Below are positions 41,775 through 49,756 of a stretch of 64,000 nt of DNA, piece after piece. Position numbers and translations under genes: made by a program. The notes under the pieces were generated by a model that was given only the letters and a program-made list of their open reading frames with translations, ran no database searches and had not been told where the DNA came from. This stretch comes from JBDTSW01 sp963758845 (lineage in GTDB: Bacteria > Actinomycetota > Thermoleophilia > Solirubrobacterales > 70-9): contig CAVWWX010000002.1 of the NCBI GenBank assembly GCA_963758845.1, forward strand, positions 2,480,001 to 2,544,000, written 5' to 3'. The first letter of the stretch is position 1; the number at the start of each line of letters is the position of its first letter.

Positions 41775-42611
41775 TCAGAGCGAGCCCAGCAGCTCGTCGG
41801 AGTGAGCCAGGATCGCGGCCCCGATCATCAGGAGGACCGACGGGACCAGGATCAGCGCGACAACGAGCTGGATCTTCGGGGCCGCACGCGCCGCCGTCTC
41901 CTCCGTACGCCGCCTGGCCTCGGATCGAAGCGCGGCGGCCTGGGCCTGGAGCTGCTCGGCCAGCGGCGAGCCGTAGCGCCGCGAGCGCTCGAGCGCGGCC
42001 GTCAGGGCCGCCACCTCGTCGCCGTCCACGCGCTCGCGCAACCTGCACAGCGCCCGCTCCTGGCCCGAGCCCGTGTCGAGGTCGGCGACGGCGACCGCCA
42101 GCTCGCCCGCCAAGGGGCCGGCGCCCGCGGCGGCGAGCTCGCGCATGACGCGCGCGGGCGGGCGGCCTGCCGCCGCCCCCACCGCCAGCACGTCGAGGGC
42201 GTCAGGCAGCGACGCGACGAGCTGCGCGTGGCGTCGCCGCGCCGCCCGCTCGAGCAGTGCGTCGGGCGCGAGGAAGCCGGCCGCGACCAGAACCGGCGTC
42301 GCGACCAGGCCCAGGCGGCCCGGCAGCGCCGGCACCGCCAGCATCGCGCATCCCACGCCGGCGGCCACACCGGCGACCTTCGCCCCAAGCACGGCGGGGG
42401 GAGCGAACCGGTCCGCCATGCCCGCGCGCTCCAGCCGCCGGGCGAGCCCAAGCGCCAGCACCGCCTGGGCGACGCTCTGGACCCTTCCCGCCGACAGCCT
42501 GGCCGAGGCCCGGCGCGCCATGCGTCGCGCGAACTCGCCGTGCTCGCCGGCCGCCTCCCAGGCCGCGGCGAAGGCCAGGAGCACGGCGCAGGCCGCAGCG
42601 AGCCCGTTCAC
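41775..42611 (-). CDS. tadC: Tad pilus assembly protein TadC (type II secretion F-type)
   Basis: The 278 residues include the type II secretion F domain: QLVASLPDALDVLAVGAAAG with the L-P-x-x-L-D-x-L motif, followed by DTGSGQERALCRLRERVDGD and a C-terminal membrane pair ending in LVVALILVPSVLLMIGAAIL. TadB and TadC form the inner-membrane platform of the Flp/Tad pilus and are rotated or pushed by the TadA ATPase. Start at a GTG (42611) overlapping the stop of tadB (GTGA). It is the last gene of the pilus set here. Confidence 0.85.
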   Translation of the reverse strand: MNGLAAACAVLLAFAAAWEAAGEHGEFARRMARRASARLSAGRVQSVAQAVLALGLARRLERAGMADRFAPPAVLGAKVAGVAAGVGCAMLAVPALPGRLGLVATPVLVAAGFLAPDALLERAARRRHAQLVASLPDALDVLAVGAAAGRPPARVMRELAAAGAGPLAGELAVAVADLDTGSGQERALCRLRERVDGDEVAALTAALERSRRYGSPLAEQLQAQAAALRSEARRRTEETAARAAPKIQLVVALILVPSVLLMIGAAILAHSDELLGSL

Positions 42612-43462
42612 GCCGGCGCCTCGACACGACTGAGCCGCGAGATCGCAACGAAGCCGCCCACCTGCAGGGCGGCCGCCAGCGCCAGCAGGACGGCGGGCGC
42701 CGGCTGGGCCAGCATCGCTGCCACGAACCCGGGCTCGAGCAGCTCGGCGAAGACGGCCGCGCCGGCGGGCATCGCCGCCACCAGGGCGCCGGTGAAGCGG
42801 GCCTGGGCCGTCGCCGAGCGGGCGTCGGCGGCGGCCCGGTCGCGTTCGGCCGCGGCCGTGGCAAAGCGCCGCAGCAGGCCGGCGAGGTCGCCCCCTCCCA
42901 CCTGCTGGGAGAGCAGGGCAGCGCTGAACGACTGGACGCGGGCCGACCCGGTGCGGCGGCGAAAGGAGGCCAGAGCCTGGGCGGTTCCCAGGCCCAGCTC
43001 GAGGTCCGCTCGCACGCGCCCCAACTCGGCCGCGCCGGGGCCCGTGGCGGTGGCGGCCGCCTCGGCGAGCGCCCCGCGCAGCGAGCGGCCGGCGGCCAGC
43101 GCGTCCGCGATCGAGAGCGAGGTCCTCGCAAGGCCGGCGTCGACCTGGCGCAGGTAGCGGGCGCGGCGCCCGCGCACCGCGGCGGCGGCGACGGCCGGCC
43201 CGGCAAGCGCCAGCATGGGCGCGGGACCCGGGCCGAGAAGAAGGAGTCCCGCGGCAAGCAGGCCGCCGGCGCCCAGCGCACCCAGTCGTCGCCGTTCCCC
43301 CGGTGTCGGCGAATGGCCCTCGCTGCCGGCCCGGCGAAGCGGCTCGAACGCGCTTCGCAGCCAGCCGGCCGCCGCCGGCGTCGCCCGCAGGGCCTCCCTC
43401 AAGGCGACCGCGCCCAGGCCGCCAGCGGCGGCGGCGAGCGCGACGGGCGCCAGGCCGCTCAC
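42608..43462 (-). CDS. tadB: Tad pilus assembly protein TadB (type II secretion F-type)
   Basis: A 284-residue platform protein: a long hydrophobic N-terminal half, then the F domain QVDAGLARTSLSIADALAAG, RSLRGALAEAAATATG and SFSAALLSQQVGGGDLAGLL, and C-terminal membrane helices. I start at GTG 43462, which overlaps the tadA stop (GTGA) exactly as at the other junctions here; a GTG 12 codons upstream (43498) lies inside tadA and is less likely. It pairs with TadC. Confidence 0.84.
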   Translation of the reverse strand: MSGLAPVALAAAAGGLGAVALREALRATPAAAGWLRSAFEPLRRAGSEGHSPTPGERRRLGALGAGGLLAAGLLLLGPGPAPMLALAGPAVAAAAVRGRRARYLRQVDAGLARTSLSIADALAAGRSLRGALAEAAATATGPGAAELGRVRADLELGLGTAQALASFRRRTGSARVQSFSAALLSQQVGGGDLAGLLRRFATAAAERDRAAADARSATAQARFTGALVAAMPAGAAVFAELLEPGFVAAMLAQPAPAVLLALAAALQVGGFVAISRLSRVEAPA

Positions 43463-44616
43463 GGCGTCCCACAGCCCGGCCGCAGCTCGCGCCGCCACAC
43501 CTCGCGCACGCGCACGCTCCCAAGCGCCTCCGCGACCTCGGCCAGGGCCAGGGCTCGCCGCGAGCCGTCGGCGTCGCGGCCCATGTGGAGGATCAGGTCG
43601 ATGCCGCGAGCGACCTGCTCGCGAACAGCCTCGTGCGGGAGCCCGATTCCCGCCATCAGCGCCAGGGTCTCAAGCCGCCGAACGGCGTCCTGGGGCGAGT
43701 TCGCGTGCACAGTCGAGAGCGCCCCCGAATGCCCGGTGTTCAGGGCGACCAGCAGGTCCAGCGCCTCGGGCCCGCGGACCTCGCCGATCACGATGCGGCC
43801 GGGCCGCATCCTCAGCGCGTTTCGCAGCAGGTCGCGGATCGTCACCTCGCCCCGCCCCTCGACCGACGCCGGCCGGCTCTCCAGCCGCACGACATGGGGC
43901 TGGCGCAGGCTCAGCTCGGCGGCGTCCTCGATCGTGATGACTCGCTCCTCGGCGCCGATGAACTCCGACAGCGCGTTCAGCATCGTCGTCTTGCCCGACG
44001 CCGTGCCGCCGCAAACGAGGATGCTCTGGCCGCCCGCGACCGCCGCCGCGAGCATGTCTCGCAGCTCCTCGGTCAGGGTCCCCAGCGCGACCAGCCGGGC
44101 GGCGTCCGGGCGCTCGCCCGCGAAGCGCCGGATGGACACGACCGGCGAGTCCACCGCCAGCGGCGGGATGACCACGTTCACGCGCGAGCCGTCGGCCAGG
44201 CGCCCGTCGGCCATCGGGCTGAGCTCGTCGACACGCCTGCCGAGCGGCGCCAGGATCCGCTCGACCGCGTCGCGCAGCTCGCCCTCGCCGCCGAAGGCGA
44301 CCTGGGTCCGCTCGATCCTCCCCTCGCGCTCCACATATACCTCGTCCGGAGCGTTCACCAGGACGTCCTCGACGCTGGGGTCGGCCAGGAGCTCCTCGAG
44401 CGGGCCCAGGCCGACCGTGTCGCGGAGCACCAGCTCGACCAGCTCGGCACGGCGCGCGGGCGCCAGCACGGCCGCCTCGGCCGTCACGAGCTGCGCTACC
44501 TCCGCCTCCAGCGGGCCCGCCGCCCTCCCCGCCGCGGCGTCGGCTCGCCGGCGCTCCCCGAAGCGCCGGCGCAGCTCGTGCGCCAGCCGCTGGACGTGCT
44601 CGGGGTCGGCGCTCAT
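43459..44616 (-). CDS. tadA: Tad/Flp pilus ATPase TadA (CpaF-like)
   Basis: Secretion ATPase of 385 residues: N-terminal helical domain, PLEELLADPSVEDVLVNAPD, Walker A VCGGTASGKTTMLNAL about residue 200, ERVITIEDAAELSLRQPHVV (Asp box), and the Walker B region RMRPGRIVIGEVRGPEALDL followed by NTGHSGALSTVHANSPQDAV (His box). It powers pilus assembly and perhaps retraction. Flp pilin, prepilin peptidase and TadE/G genes are not in the window. ATG at 44616; the stop overlaps tadB. Confidence 0.93.
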   Translation of the reverse strand: MSADPEHVQRLAHELRRRFGERRRADAAAGRAAGPLEAEVAQLVTAEAAVLAPARRAELVELVLRDTVGLGPLEELLADPSVEDVLVNAPDEVYVEREGRIERTQVAFGGEGELRDAVERILAPLGRRVDELSPMADGRLADGSRVNVVIPPLAVDSPVVSIRRFAGERPDAARLVALGTLTEELRDMLAAAVAGGQSILVCGGTASGKTTMLNALSEFIGAEERVITIEDAAELSLRQPHVVRLESRPASVEGRGEVTIRDLLRNALRMRPGRIVIGEVRGPEALDLLVALNTGHSGALSTVHANSPQDAVRRLETLALMAGIGLPHEAVREQVARGIDLILHMGRDADGSRRALALAEVAEALGSVRVREVWRRELRPGCGTP

Positions 44617-44670
44617 GCCCGGTCGAGGCCGCCGCCGCCAGCGGCTCGCCCCCCCGGATACGCTGGGCCC

Positions 44671-45183
44671 ATGGCCGAGATCGAGGTGCGCGACGCGGAC
44701 GTCACCAGGCTCGAGGTCGACGCGATTGCCAACGCCGCCAACACCGACCTACGCCATGGCGGGGGCGTCGCGGGAGCGATCGCGCGGGCCGGCGGCCCCA
44801 CGATCCAGGCCGAAAGCGACGAGCTGGCTCCGATCGACCTGGGCGCCGCGGTGGCGACCTCGGCGGGCGACATGCCCGCCCGCTGGGTGATCCACGCCGC
44901 GACGATGGAGTTGGGCGGCCCCACCTCGGACGCCGCCATCCGCGACGCCACCGCGTCGACCCTCCGCGTGGCATCCGAGCTGGGCGCGCGCAGCCTCGCG
45001 CTGGTCGCCTTCGGCACTGGCGTCGGCGGCTTCCCGCTGGACGAGGCGGCCCGCATCGAGGTGGAGGAGACGCGGCGACACCTGGCCGACCCCGGCCCGC
45101 TCGCCCTCGTCGTGTTCGCCGTCTTCGGCGCGCAGGCCCGGGAGGCGTTCGAGCGGGCAGTGAGCGAGAGCTCGCCCGCGTAG
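44671..45183 (+). CDS. Macrodomain protein (ADP-ribose binding or hydrolysis)
   Basis: 170 residues forming one macrodomain: DAIANAANTDLRHGGGVAGA (adenine and ribose loop), PARWVIHAATM, and ALVAFGTGVGGFPLDEAARI (diphosphate loop). Such proteins bind ADP-ribose or remove ADP-ribosyl groups or O-acetyl-ADP-ribose. The Asn and the GGG stretch needed for hydrolysis are present. The gene runs opposite to the Tad genes and sits exactly between tadA and the cpaB-like gene. A role in pilus control is not indicated; it may be an insertion into the cluster. Confidence 0.9.
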   Translation: MAEIEVRDADVTRLEVDAIANAANTDLRHGGGVAGAIARAGGPTIQAESDELAPIDLGAAVATSAGDMPARWVIHAATMELGGPTSDAAIRDATASTLRVASELGARSLALVAFGTGVGGFPLDEAARIEVEETRRHLADPGPLALVVFAVFGAQAREAFERAVSESSPA

Positions 45184-45218
45184 GCCCGGGGTGGTTCGGC
45201 CGCTAGTAGGGGGCGCGC

Positions 45219-45890
45219 CTAGCCGCCTCGCGCCGCGGCGATCAGCCGCACCTCGCGCGCGAAGTTGTGGGCGTGGATCACGCGCAGGGCCTGCGACCGG
45301 GTCGCCGCGACGGTCGCCGTCCACGCCGGCTGGCCGGCCGCCGGCTCACCCGCGGCGGCGGCGCCGTCGTCGAGCGCCAGCAGCCGCACATTCTCGGCCA
45401 CGACCCGGGTCTTGCCGTCGCCGCCCCCCGGACCGGGCTCGGTGGTGGCGACGACGTCGTAGGCCCGCTCCGCGGCGCCTCCGGCCGCGAGGGCGCCGGC
45501 GCCGGCGACCGCGATCTCAACCGCCTCCTCGCCCGCGCTGACGCCGGGCGAACGGCGCGGCGCTCGCTCGGGCCGCAGGTGCGCCACCGTCACGTAGGAC
45601 CCAGGCGGGATCGTGGCCGCGGGCGAGCCGCCCACGGCCTGGAGCGGGTCGGTGAGGGCGTCGGCCGGGGCGAAGCGAGCCGGGACCTCGCGCACCTCCA
45701 ACAATCGGCGGGCGACCGCGGGTGTCAACGACCGCCCGCGCGGGACCTCCTCCGCCGCCACCACTACCGGGCGAAGCTCGCCAAGCTGGGCCTCGACGCC
45801 TCCCCTGTAGTCGCCGGCCAGCGACGCGGCCAGGGCCGCGCACACCATCGCGCAGCCCGCGAAGGCGACCGCCCGGGCCCGGCGGCTCAC
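45219..45890 (-). CDS. SAF-domain protein of the Flp pilus cluster (CpaB/RcpC-like)
   Basis: A 223-residue protein with an N-terminal membrane helix (AVAFAGCAMVCAALAASLAG) followed by an SAF-type domain: VVVAAEEVPRGRSLTPAVAR, RRLLEVREVPARFAP and TIPPGSYVTVAHL, the layout of CpaB/RcpC. In Tad systems CpaB lies in the cell envelope and helps pilus passage through it. Here the periplasmic domain is shorter than in proteobacteria. GTG start at 45890, overlapping the stop of the histidine-kinase gene (GTGA). Confidence 0.72.
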   Translation of the reverse strand: MSRRARAVAFAGCAMVCAALAASLAGDYRGGVEAQLGELRPVVVAAEEVPRGRSLTPAVARRLLEVREVPARFAPADALTDPLQAVGGSPAATIPPGSYVTVAHLRPERAPRRSPGVSAGEEAVEIAVAGAGALAAGGAAERAYDVVATTEPGPGGGDGKTRVVAENVRLLALDDGAAAAGEPAAGQPAWTATVAATRSQALRVIHAHNFAREVRLIAAARGG

Positions 45891-46645
45891 GCCGCCCGCG
45901 TCGGGGCCCGCTCAGAGCCGCGGCGTCGCCGTCCAGCGGCTCGGGCCGCACGGGGCGTCCACTCGATCGGGGCGGCCGGAAGCGGCTGAGACGTCAGCGG
46001 AAGCTCGAGCACCGCCTCGACGTCACCGGGTCCCCGCCGCAGGGTGAACCGCCCGAAGTGGGCCGCGGCCACCCGCTCAACCACCGCCAGGCCGTGGCCG
46101 CGGCGCGGGTCGGGCGCGCCGGCAACCGATGGGCCGACGGCGGTTAGGACGGCGATCCGCAGCCCGACCGAGCTGCGATCCACGCGGAGGACCACCCGCA
46201 GCGCCCCGTGCTCGATCGCGTTCGCCAGGAGGTTGTCGAGCGCCTGGCCCAGCCGGACGGGGTCGGCGATCAGGATCGCGCGCCCCGCGGCCCACTCGAA
46301 GGCGAGCGACCGCTCGCGTCGGGCCGCGACGCCGCGCCAGCGCTCCACCGCGGCCTCGAGCAGCGGCCGGGCTGCCACCGGCCTGCGAGCCAGCGCCGGG
46401 CGCGAGCCGTTGATCGCGACGTCGAGGTCGTCAAGGGCCGCCAGCGCCAGCTCGAGCGACCCGGGCGCGCGTAGCTGACGGCGGGCAGGCCCCGGCGTCA
46501 GGGCCAGGGCCTGAAGGGGCCGGCGGAGCTCGTGAAGGGCGCGATTGAGGGCCATGCGCCGGCGCGAGGCGCGCACGCGGACGAGGCCGGTCACGGCCGC
46601 CGTGGCCACAAGCACCCACCCCGCCGCCAGGAGGCCCTGTCCCAT
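45887..46645 (-). CDS. Sensor histidine kinase, short form
   Basis: The 252 residues contain one N-terminal membrane helix (LLAAGWVLVATAAVTGLV), an H-box ALHELRRPLQALALT with the phosphorylated His38, an N-box QALDNLLANAIEHGALRVV and a late G-box RRGHGLAVVERVAAAHFG. The usual DxGxG of the G1 box is not clear: the region reads LTAVGPSVAGAPDPRRG, so ATP binding may be weak or unusual. There is no separate sensor domain. It follows the response-regulator gene by 1 base and is coupled to the cpaB-like gene, so it probably regulates the pilus locus. Confidence 0.8.
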   Translation of the reverse strand: MGQGLLAAGWVLVATAAVTGLVRVRASRRRMALNRALHELRRPLQALALTPGPARRQLRAPGSLELALAALDDLDVAINGSRPALARRPVAARPLLEAAVERWRGVAARRERSLAFEWAAGRAILIADPVRLGQALDNLLANAIEHGALRVVLRVDRSSVGLRIAVLTAVGPSVAGAPDPRRGHGLAVVERVAAAHFGRFTLRRGPGDVEAVLELPLTSQPLPAAPIEWTPRAARAAGRRRRGSERAPTRAA

Positions 46646-46646
46646 C

Positions 46647-47363
46647 TCAACCTCCCAGCAGCCGGTATCCGACGCCCCACACGTTGCGCACGAAGCGGCC
46701 GTGCTCGGGATCGAGCTTGCGCCGCAGCCGGCTGGCGTGCGAGTCGAGGGTGCGGGTCCTGCCCATCGAGCGGAATCCCCAGACGTCCCGCAACAGCTCC
46801 TCCTTGGTGAACACCCGCTCGGGCTCGGACGCGAGCTGGCGAAGCAGCTCGAACTCCTTGTTCGCGAGGCGGACCAGGCGGCCGGACACCCGGACCTCGC
46901 GCCGCGCCGGATCGAGCGCGATCTCGCCGACCCTCAGCGGGCCCTCCCGCCGCTCGCCGCGACGGCGCAGGACCGCCTGGATGCGCGCCGCCAGCTCGGC
47001 GTAGGAGAACGGCTTGCCGACGAAGTCGTCGGCTCCCGCGCGCAGGCCGCGAACCCGGTCGTGCTCGCTGTTGCGACCCGTCAGCGCGATCACCGGCAGC
47101 GCGGGGTCATAGCCGCCGGTGGTGCCGTCGGTGCCGCGGATCTCGCGCAGCACGTCCAGGCCCGAGGCGTCGGGCAGGCGGAGGTCCAGCAGCATCAGGT
47201 CCGGCGTGCGGTAGCGGCACATCCGAAGCGCGTCCGAGGCGGACGGCGCCGGCAGGGCCTCGTAGCGGTCGGCCGTGAGGTGGTCGCACAAGAGCTCGAG
47301 CGTCGGCGCGTCGTCCTCGCAGACGACGACGGTCGCGATCGGCGCGGCCATGGGGACCTTCAC
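46647..47363 (-). CDS. OmpR/PhoB-family response regulator
   Basis: Receiver plus winged-helix DNA-binding protein of 238 residues. Acidic pocket CEDD (15-18), phosphoacceptor Asp60 in LLDLRLPDASG, the conserved Thr in ALTGRN and the Lys in VGKPFSYAEL are all present. The C-terminal domain has ALDPARREVRVSGRLVRL, NKEFELLRQLASEPERVFTK and RTLDSHASRLRRKL, then VWGVGYRLL. It is partnered by the kinase encoded 1 base downstream. The GTG start at 47363 overlaps the stop of the DUF192 gene (GTGA); an ATG four codons in is the alternative. Confidence 0.93.
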   Translation of the reverse strand: MKVPMAAPIATVVVCEDDAPTLELLCDHLTADRYEALPAPSASDALRMCRYRTPDLMLLDLRLPDASGLDVLREIRGTDGTTGGYDPALPVIALTGRNSEHDRVRGLRAGADDFVGKPFSYAELAARIQAVLRRRGERREGPLRVGEIALDPARREVRVSGRLVRLANKEFELLRQLASEPERVFTKEELLRDVWGFRSMGRTRTLDSHASRLRRKLDPEHGRFVRNVWGVGYRLLGG

Positions 47364-47689
47364 GACGCCCTACCGCAGGGCAGCTCGAGGACGGACCGCG
47401 CCCGGGCCTCCCGGGCGAAGCGCCCCGGCCCAACGCAGCGCCGCACCGAGACGGCCAGGCCCTGGGCGTCCAGGAAGTGAAGGTCGAGGGCGAAGCGCAT
47501 GCCGATCGTGTGGACCGAGCGACACCCGGGGATCAGCAGGCCGGCGACCCGGCCCGGATCGAGCCCGGCCAGGCCGAGCAGGCGGGAGCGCGCCGAGGAG
47601 GCCACCGGCACGGCCCGCCCGTCGCGGAGGAGGGCGACGGGCAGGCCGCGGAACCGGCGGGGGGTCTGCTTCGCATGGGCCACGACCAC
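47360..47689 (-). CDS. DUF192-family protein
   Basis: About 109 residues with the DUF192 pattern: SRLLGLAGLDPGRVAGLLIP, GCRSVHTIGMRFALDLHFLD and AQGLAVSVRRCVGPGRFA. In other bacteria the family (YdfO-like beta-barrel, often secreted) is fairly often next to Tad or type II secretion genes; its function is unknown. No signal peptide is seen with the starts available. GTG at 47689 or 47683 is the likely start. The gene begins the chain of overlapping genes DUF192, response regulator, kinase, cpaB-like. Confidence 0.75.
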   Translation of the reverse strand: MVVAHAKQTPRRFRGLPVALLRDGRAVPVASSARSRLLGLAGLDPGRVAGLLIPGCRSVHTIGMRFALDLHFLDAQGLAVSVRRCVGPGRFAREARARSVLELPCGRAS

Positions 47690-47778
47690 GACAACCCCAC
47701 CCCCGCTGGCGGCGCCCCGCCCAACGGGGGGCCGCCGGCCTCCGGCCCGGCCGCTCGCTGCAAACCGCCGTTCAGGAA

Positions 47779-47844
47779 GGAGTCCAGGGAACCGCGTCGA
47801 CGGTCCCTGCGCAAAGATGGACTCCCGCCGGTGACGCCGGTCGG
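47779..47844 (+). promoter_or_regulatory. Structured leader: nested inverted repeats before the 154-residue gene
   Basis: Two structures can be drawn. The first is an outer 7-bp stem, GGAGTCC (47779-47785) with GGACTCC (47819-47825), enclosing a hairpin AGGGA-a-CCG / CGG-TCCCT (47786-47808) and a single-stranded GCGCAAAGAT. The second is CCG-CCGG (47825-47831) with CCGG-t-CGG (47837-47844). GGAG at 47850-47853 and the GTG start at 47863 follow. Such a compact, nested fold in a leader suggests a regulatory RNA or protein-binding site. It does not match a riboswitch class I know. Confidence 0.45.
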
Positions 47845-47862
47845 GGATCGGAGAAAGAAGCT

Positions 47863-48327
47863 GTGGAGAAGGCAACGCGCAGAGGCAACTACGAGTCGGG
47901 ATCCGACTACGTCCTGGAGTACGGCGAGCTGCGCTTCTCGTTCAACGAGCAGGACTTCGGCCAGCGGGTCGAGCAGGCCGCGGTGAAACTTGACTTCGTC
48001 GAGCAGGGCCTTAGCCGCGAGGAGCTTCAGGACCTGCTGGACCTGGCCGTGAACGGCGAGATCCTCGAGCCCACGTCGGCCCTCGGCGAGCACATCGTCC
48101 ACAACTGGACCGAGCTGGTCGGGCCGGCGAACCGGAGCCTCGTGCACTGGATCCGGCGCCTCGTGTTCCGTGGCGCCTGGCTCGATCAGCGTGTGAAGGA
48201 GGGCGAGCTGGACGTCGTCTTCGAGCCCGACAGCTCCACCTTCGGGTACGTGCAGCCCGATCGCGACTCGGAGCCGATCGAGCTCTCACGCGAGCCCTCC
48301 TGGGCCCGCCTGGCCTACCGCGCCTAG
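47863..48327 (+). CDS. Conserved-looking hypothetical protein, 154 residues
   Basis: The start is a GTG (47863) with GGAG 9 bases before it. The protein is soluble, acidic and contains many aromatic residues: SGSDYVLEYGELRFSFNEQD, FGQRVEQAAVKLDFVEQGLS, HIVHNWTELVGPANRSLVHW and FEPDSSTFGYVQPDRDSEPI. No membrane segment, no Cys motif, no repeats. I do not recognise a family. The gene stands alone between opposing genes and has the structured leader described separately, so it may be regulated at the RNA level. Confidence 0.65.
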   Translation: MEKATRRGNYESGSDYVLEYGELRFSFNEQDFGQRVEQAAVKLDFVEQGLSREELQDLLDLAVNGEILEPTSALGEHIVHNWTELVGPANRSLVHWIRRLVFRGAWLDQRVKEGELDVVFEPDSSTFGYVQPDRDSEPIELSREPSWARLAYRA

Positions 48328-48340
48328 CGCGCGACGGCTC

Positions 48341-49696
48341 CTACAGGGACGTCAGCAACTCGGCGTTCGAGGGCGTCGCCTCGATCCGCTGGCGCAGGAA
48401 GTCCGCGGCCGCCCGGCTGTCGAGCCCGGCGAGCTGCTCGCGAAGGCTGCGAACCGCCTCGAGCCCGTCCGGCTCGCGGAGGGTGTCCTCGTTGGAGACC
48501 CGGCACTCGGCGGCGACGATCGCGGGATGGACGCCAGCCGCGGCCAGCTCGGGGTCGAGGGTGATCACGGCGTTCTCGGTGGTGTCGACCGCGCGCTCGG
48601 CGGCACCCTCGTCCTTGGCATCCGCCAGCGTGGTCGCGATCACGGTCAGCGAGCCGCCGCCCGCGAGGTTGCGACCGGCGCCGAACAGGCGCTTGACCGC
48701 GGCGACATCGCCGGCCGCGTAGTCCAGGCGCGAAAGCGAGTCGACCAGGAGCACGGCGTCCCCCCCGGTCTCGGCCCGGCGCCGGACCCGCGCCAGCGCC
48801 AGCTCGGCGAGGCGGAGCTGGTCGGCGGGCGAGCTGTCGGCGGCGGCGATGGCGAACTGGGCGCCGGGCACAGCCTCGCGCCAGGCGGTGGCCTCCTCGG
48901 GCCGCTCGTCGACCAGCAGCACGGTCAGCTCGACCCCCTCAGTCGCGGCGAGGGCCGAGGCGATCCCGCGCAGGAGGGTGGTCCGGCCCGAGCGCGGCGC
49001 GGCGCGGACCAGGACGCGCTGGCCGAGGGCCAGCGGCGCCAGCAGGTCGACCGCGCGGGAGAGGACGTCTGAGCCGGCGCCGTCCAGCGGCACCCGCTGC
49101 TCGGCGGCGATCGGGGGCAGGTCGTCGAAGTCGGGGCGCTCGGAGGCGAGCGGCTCGGAGCCGTTCACCTGGTCCACGTGGACGAGGGCACGGTGGCGCT
49201 CGCCGCGGCGCGGCTCGCGCGCGGGGCCCGCCACCTCATCGCCCGAGCGCAGCTCGCAGCGCCGAACCTGCGAAGCCGACACGTAGACGTCGCCCGGGTC
49301 GGCCTCGAGGCCGGACAGGCGCAGGAAGCCGTAGCGCTGAGGCAGGATGTCGAGCACCCCCGAGACCTCCTCGACCGGCGCGTCCTCCTCGGCGGGGCCC
49401 GCGGCGTCGGTCTCGACCGCCTCGGCCTCGTCGTCCTCGATCAGGGTCGCCTCGACGACGACCTCGCCGCCGTCCTCGTCCGCGTCCTCGCCGTCGCGCG
49501 GGCGCGGCGCGGGAGCGGGGTCCGAGCCGCCTCGCCCCCGCCGCCGGCGGCGGCGGGTCGGGGCCGGAGCGTCCGATCCGTCCTCCAGGCGCTTGATCAG
49601 GTCCTCGCGGCTGAGCATGCGGTAGCCCTCGATCCCCTCCTCCACCGCGCGGGCGTGAAGGTCGGCAAGATGCGCGTTGGCGAGATCGTCGGCCAT
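48341..49696 (-). CDS. rho: Rho-like transcription termination factor with altered motor motifs
   Basis: The 451 residues follow the Rho plan: a SAP-like N-terminal domain (LADLHARAVEEGIEGYRMLS), an Arg-rich and acidic linker, the RNA-binding domain GVLDILPQRYGFLRLSGLEA, and a RecA-like motor. The motor is unusual. Walker A is APRSGRTTLL, with Arg238 in place of the essential Lys of PKAGKT. LVDERPEEAT (262-270) and Walker B AVLLVDSLSRLD (from 314) are kept. The Q-loop that normally follows (about 15 residues with GKVLSGG) is missing: YAAGD runs directly into AVKRLFGAGRN. The R-loop EEFKGTGNMEL is replaced by RAVDTTENAVITL. A working helicase is doubtful; a true Rho may be elsewhere in the genome. 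Confidence 0.78.
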   Translation of the reverse strand: MADDLANAHLADLHARAVEEGIEGYRMLSREDLIKRLEDGSDAPAPTRRRRRRGRGGSDPAPAPRPRDGEDADEDGGEVVVEATLIEDDEAEAVETDAAGPAEEDAPVEEVSGVLDILPQRYGFLRLSGLEADPGDVYVSASQVRRCELRSGDEVAGPAREPRRGERHRALVHVDQVNGSEPLASERPDFDDLPPIAAEQRVPLDGAGSDVLSRAVDLLAPLALGQRVLVRAAPRSGRTTLLRGIASALAATEGVELTVLLVDERPEEATAWREAVPGAQFAIAAADSSPADQLRLAELALARVRRRAETGGDAVLLVDSLSRLDYAAGDVAAVKRLFGAGRNLAGGGSLTVIATTLADAKDEGAAERAVDTTENAVITLDPELAAAGVHPAIVAAECRVSNEDTLREPDGLEAVRSLREQLAGLDSRAAADFLRQRIEATPSNAELLTSL

Positions 49697-49756
49697 TCGA
49701 CGCGGCAGGTTATCTGGCGGCAGCCGTGCCGCCCCCGGTGCTGCGGTCCGGCCGGC

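Noticed and set aside
47779..47844. c-di-GMP (GEMM) riboswitch before the 154-residue gene
   Set aside because: Only GCGCAAAG and, further upstream, GCAAACCG resemble the class. The paired-helix order and the second conserved half are missing.
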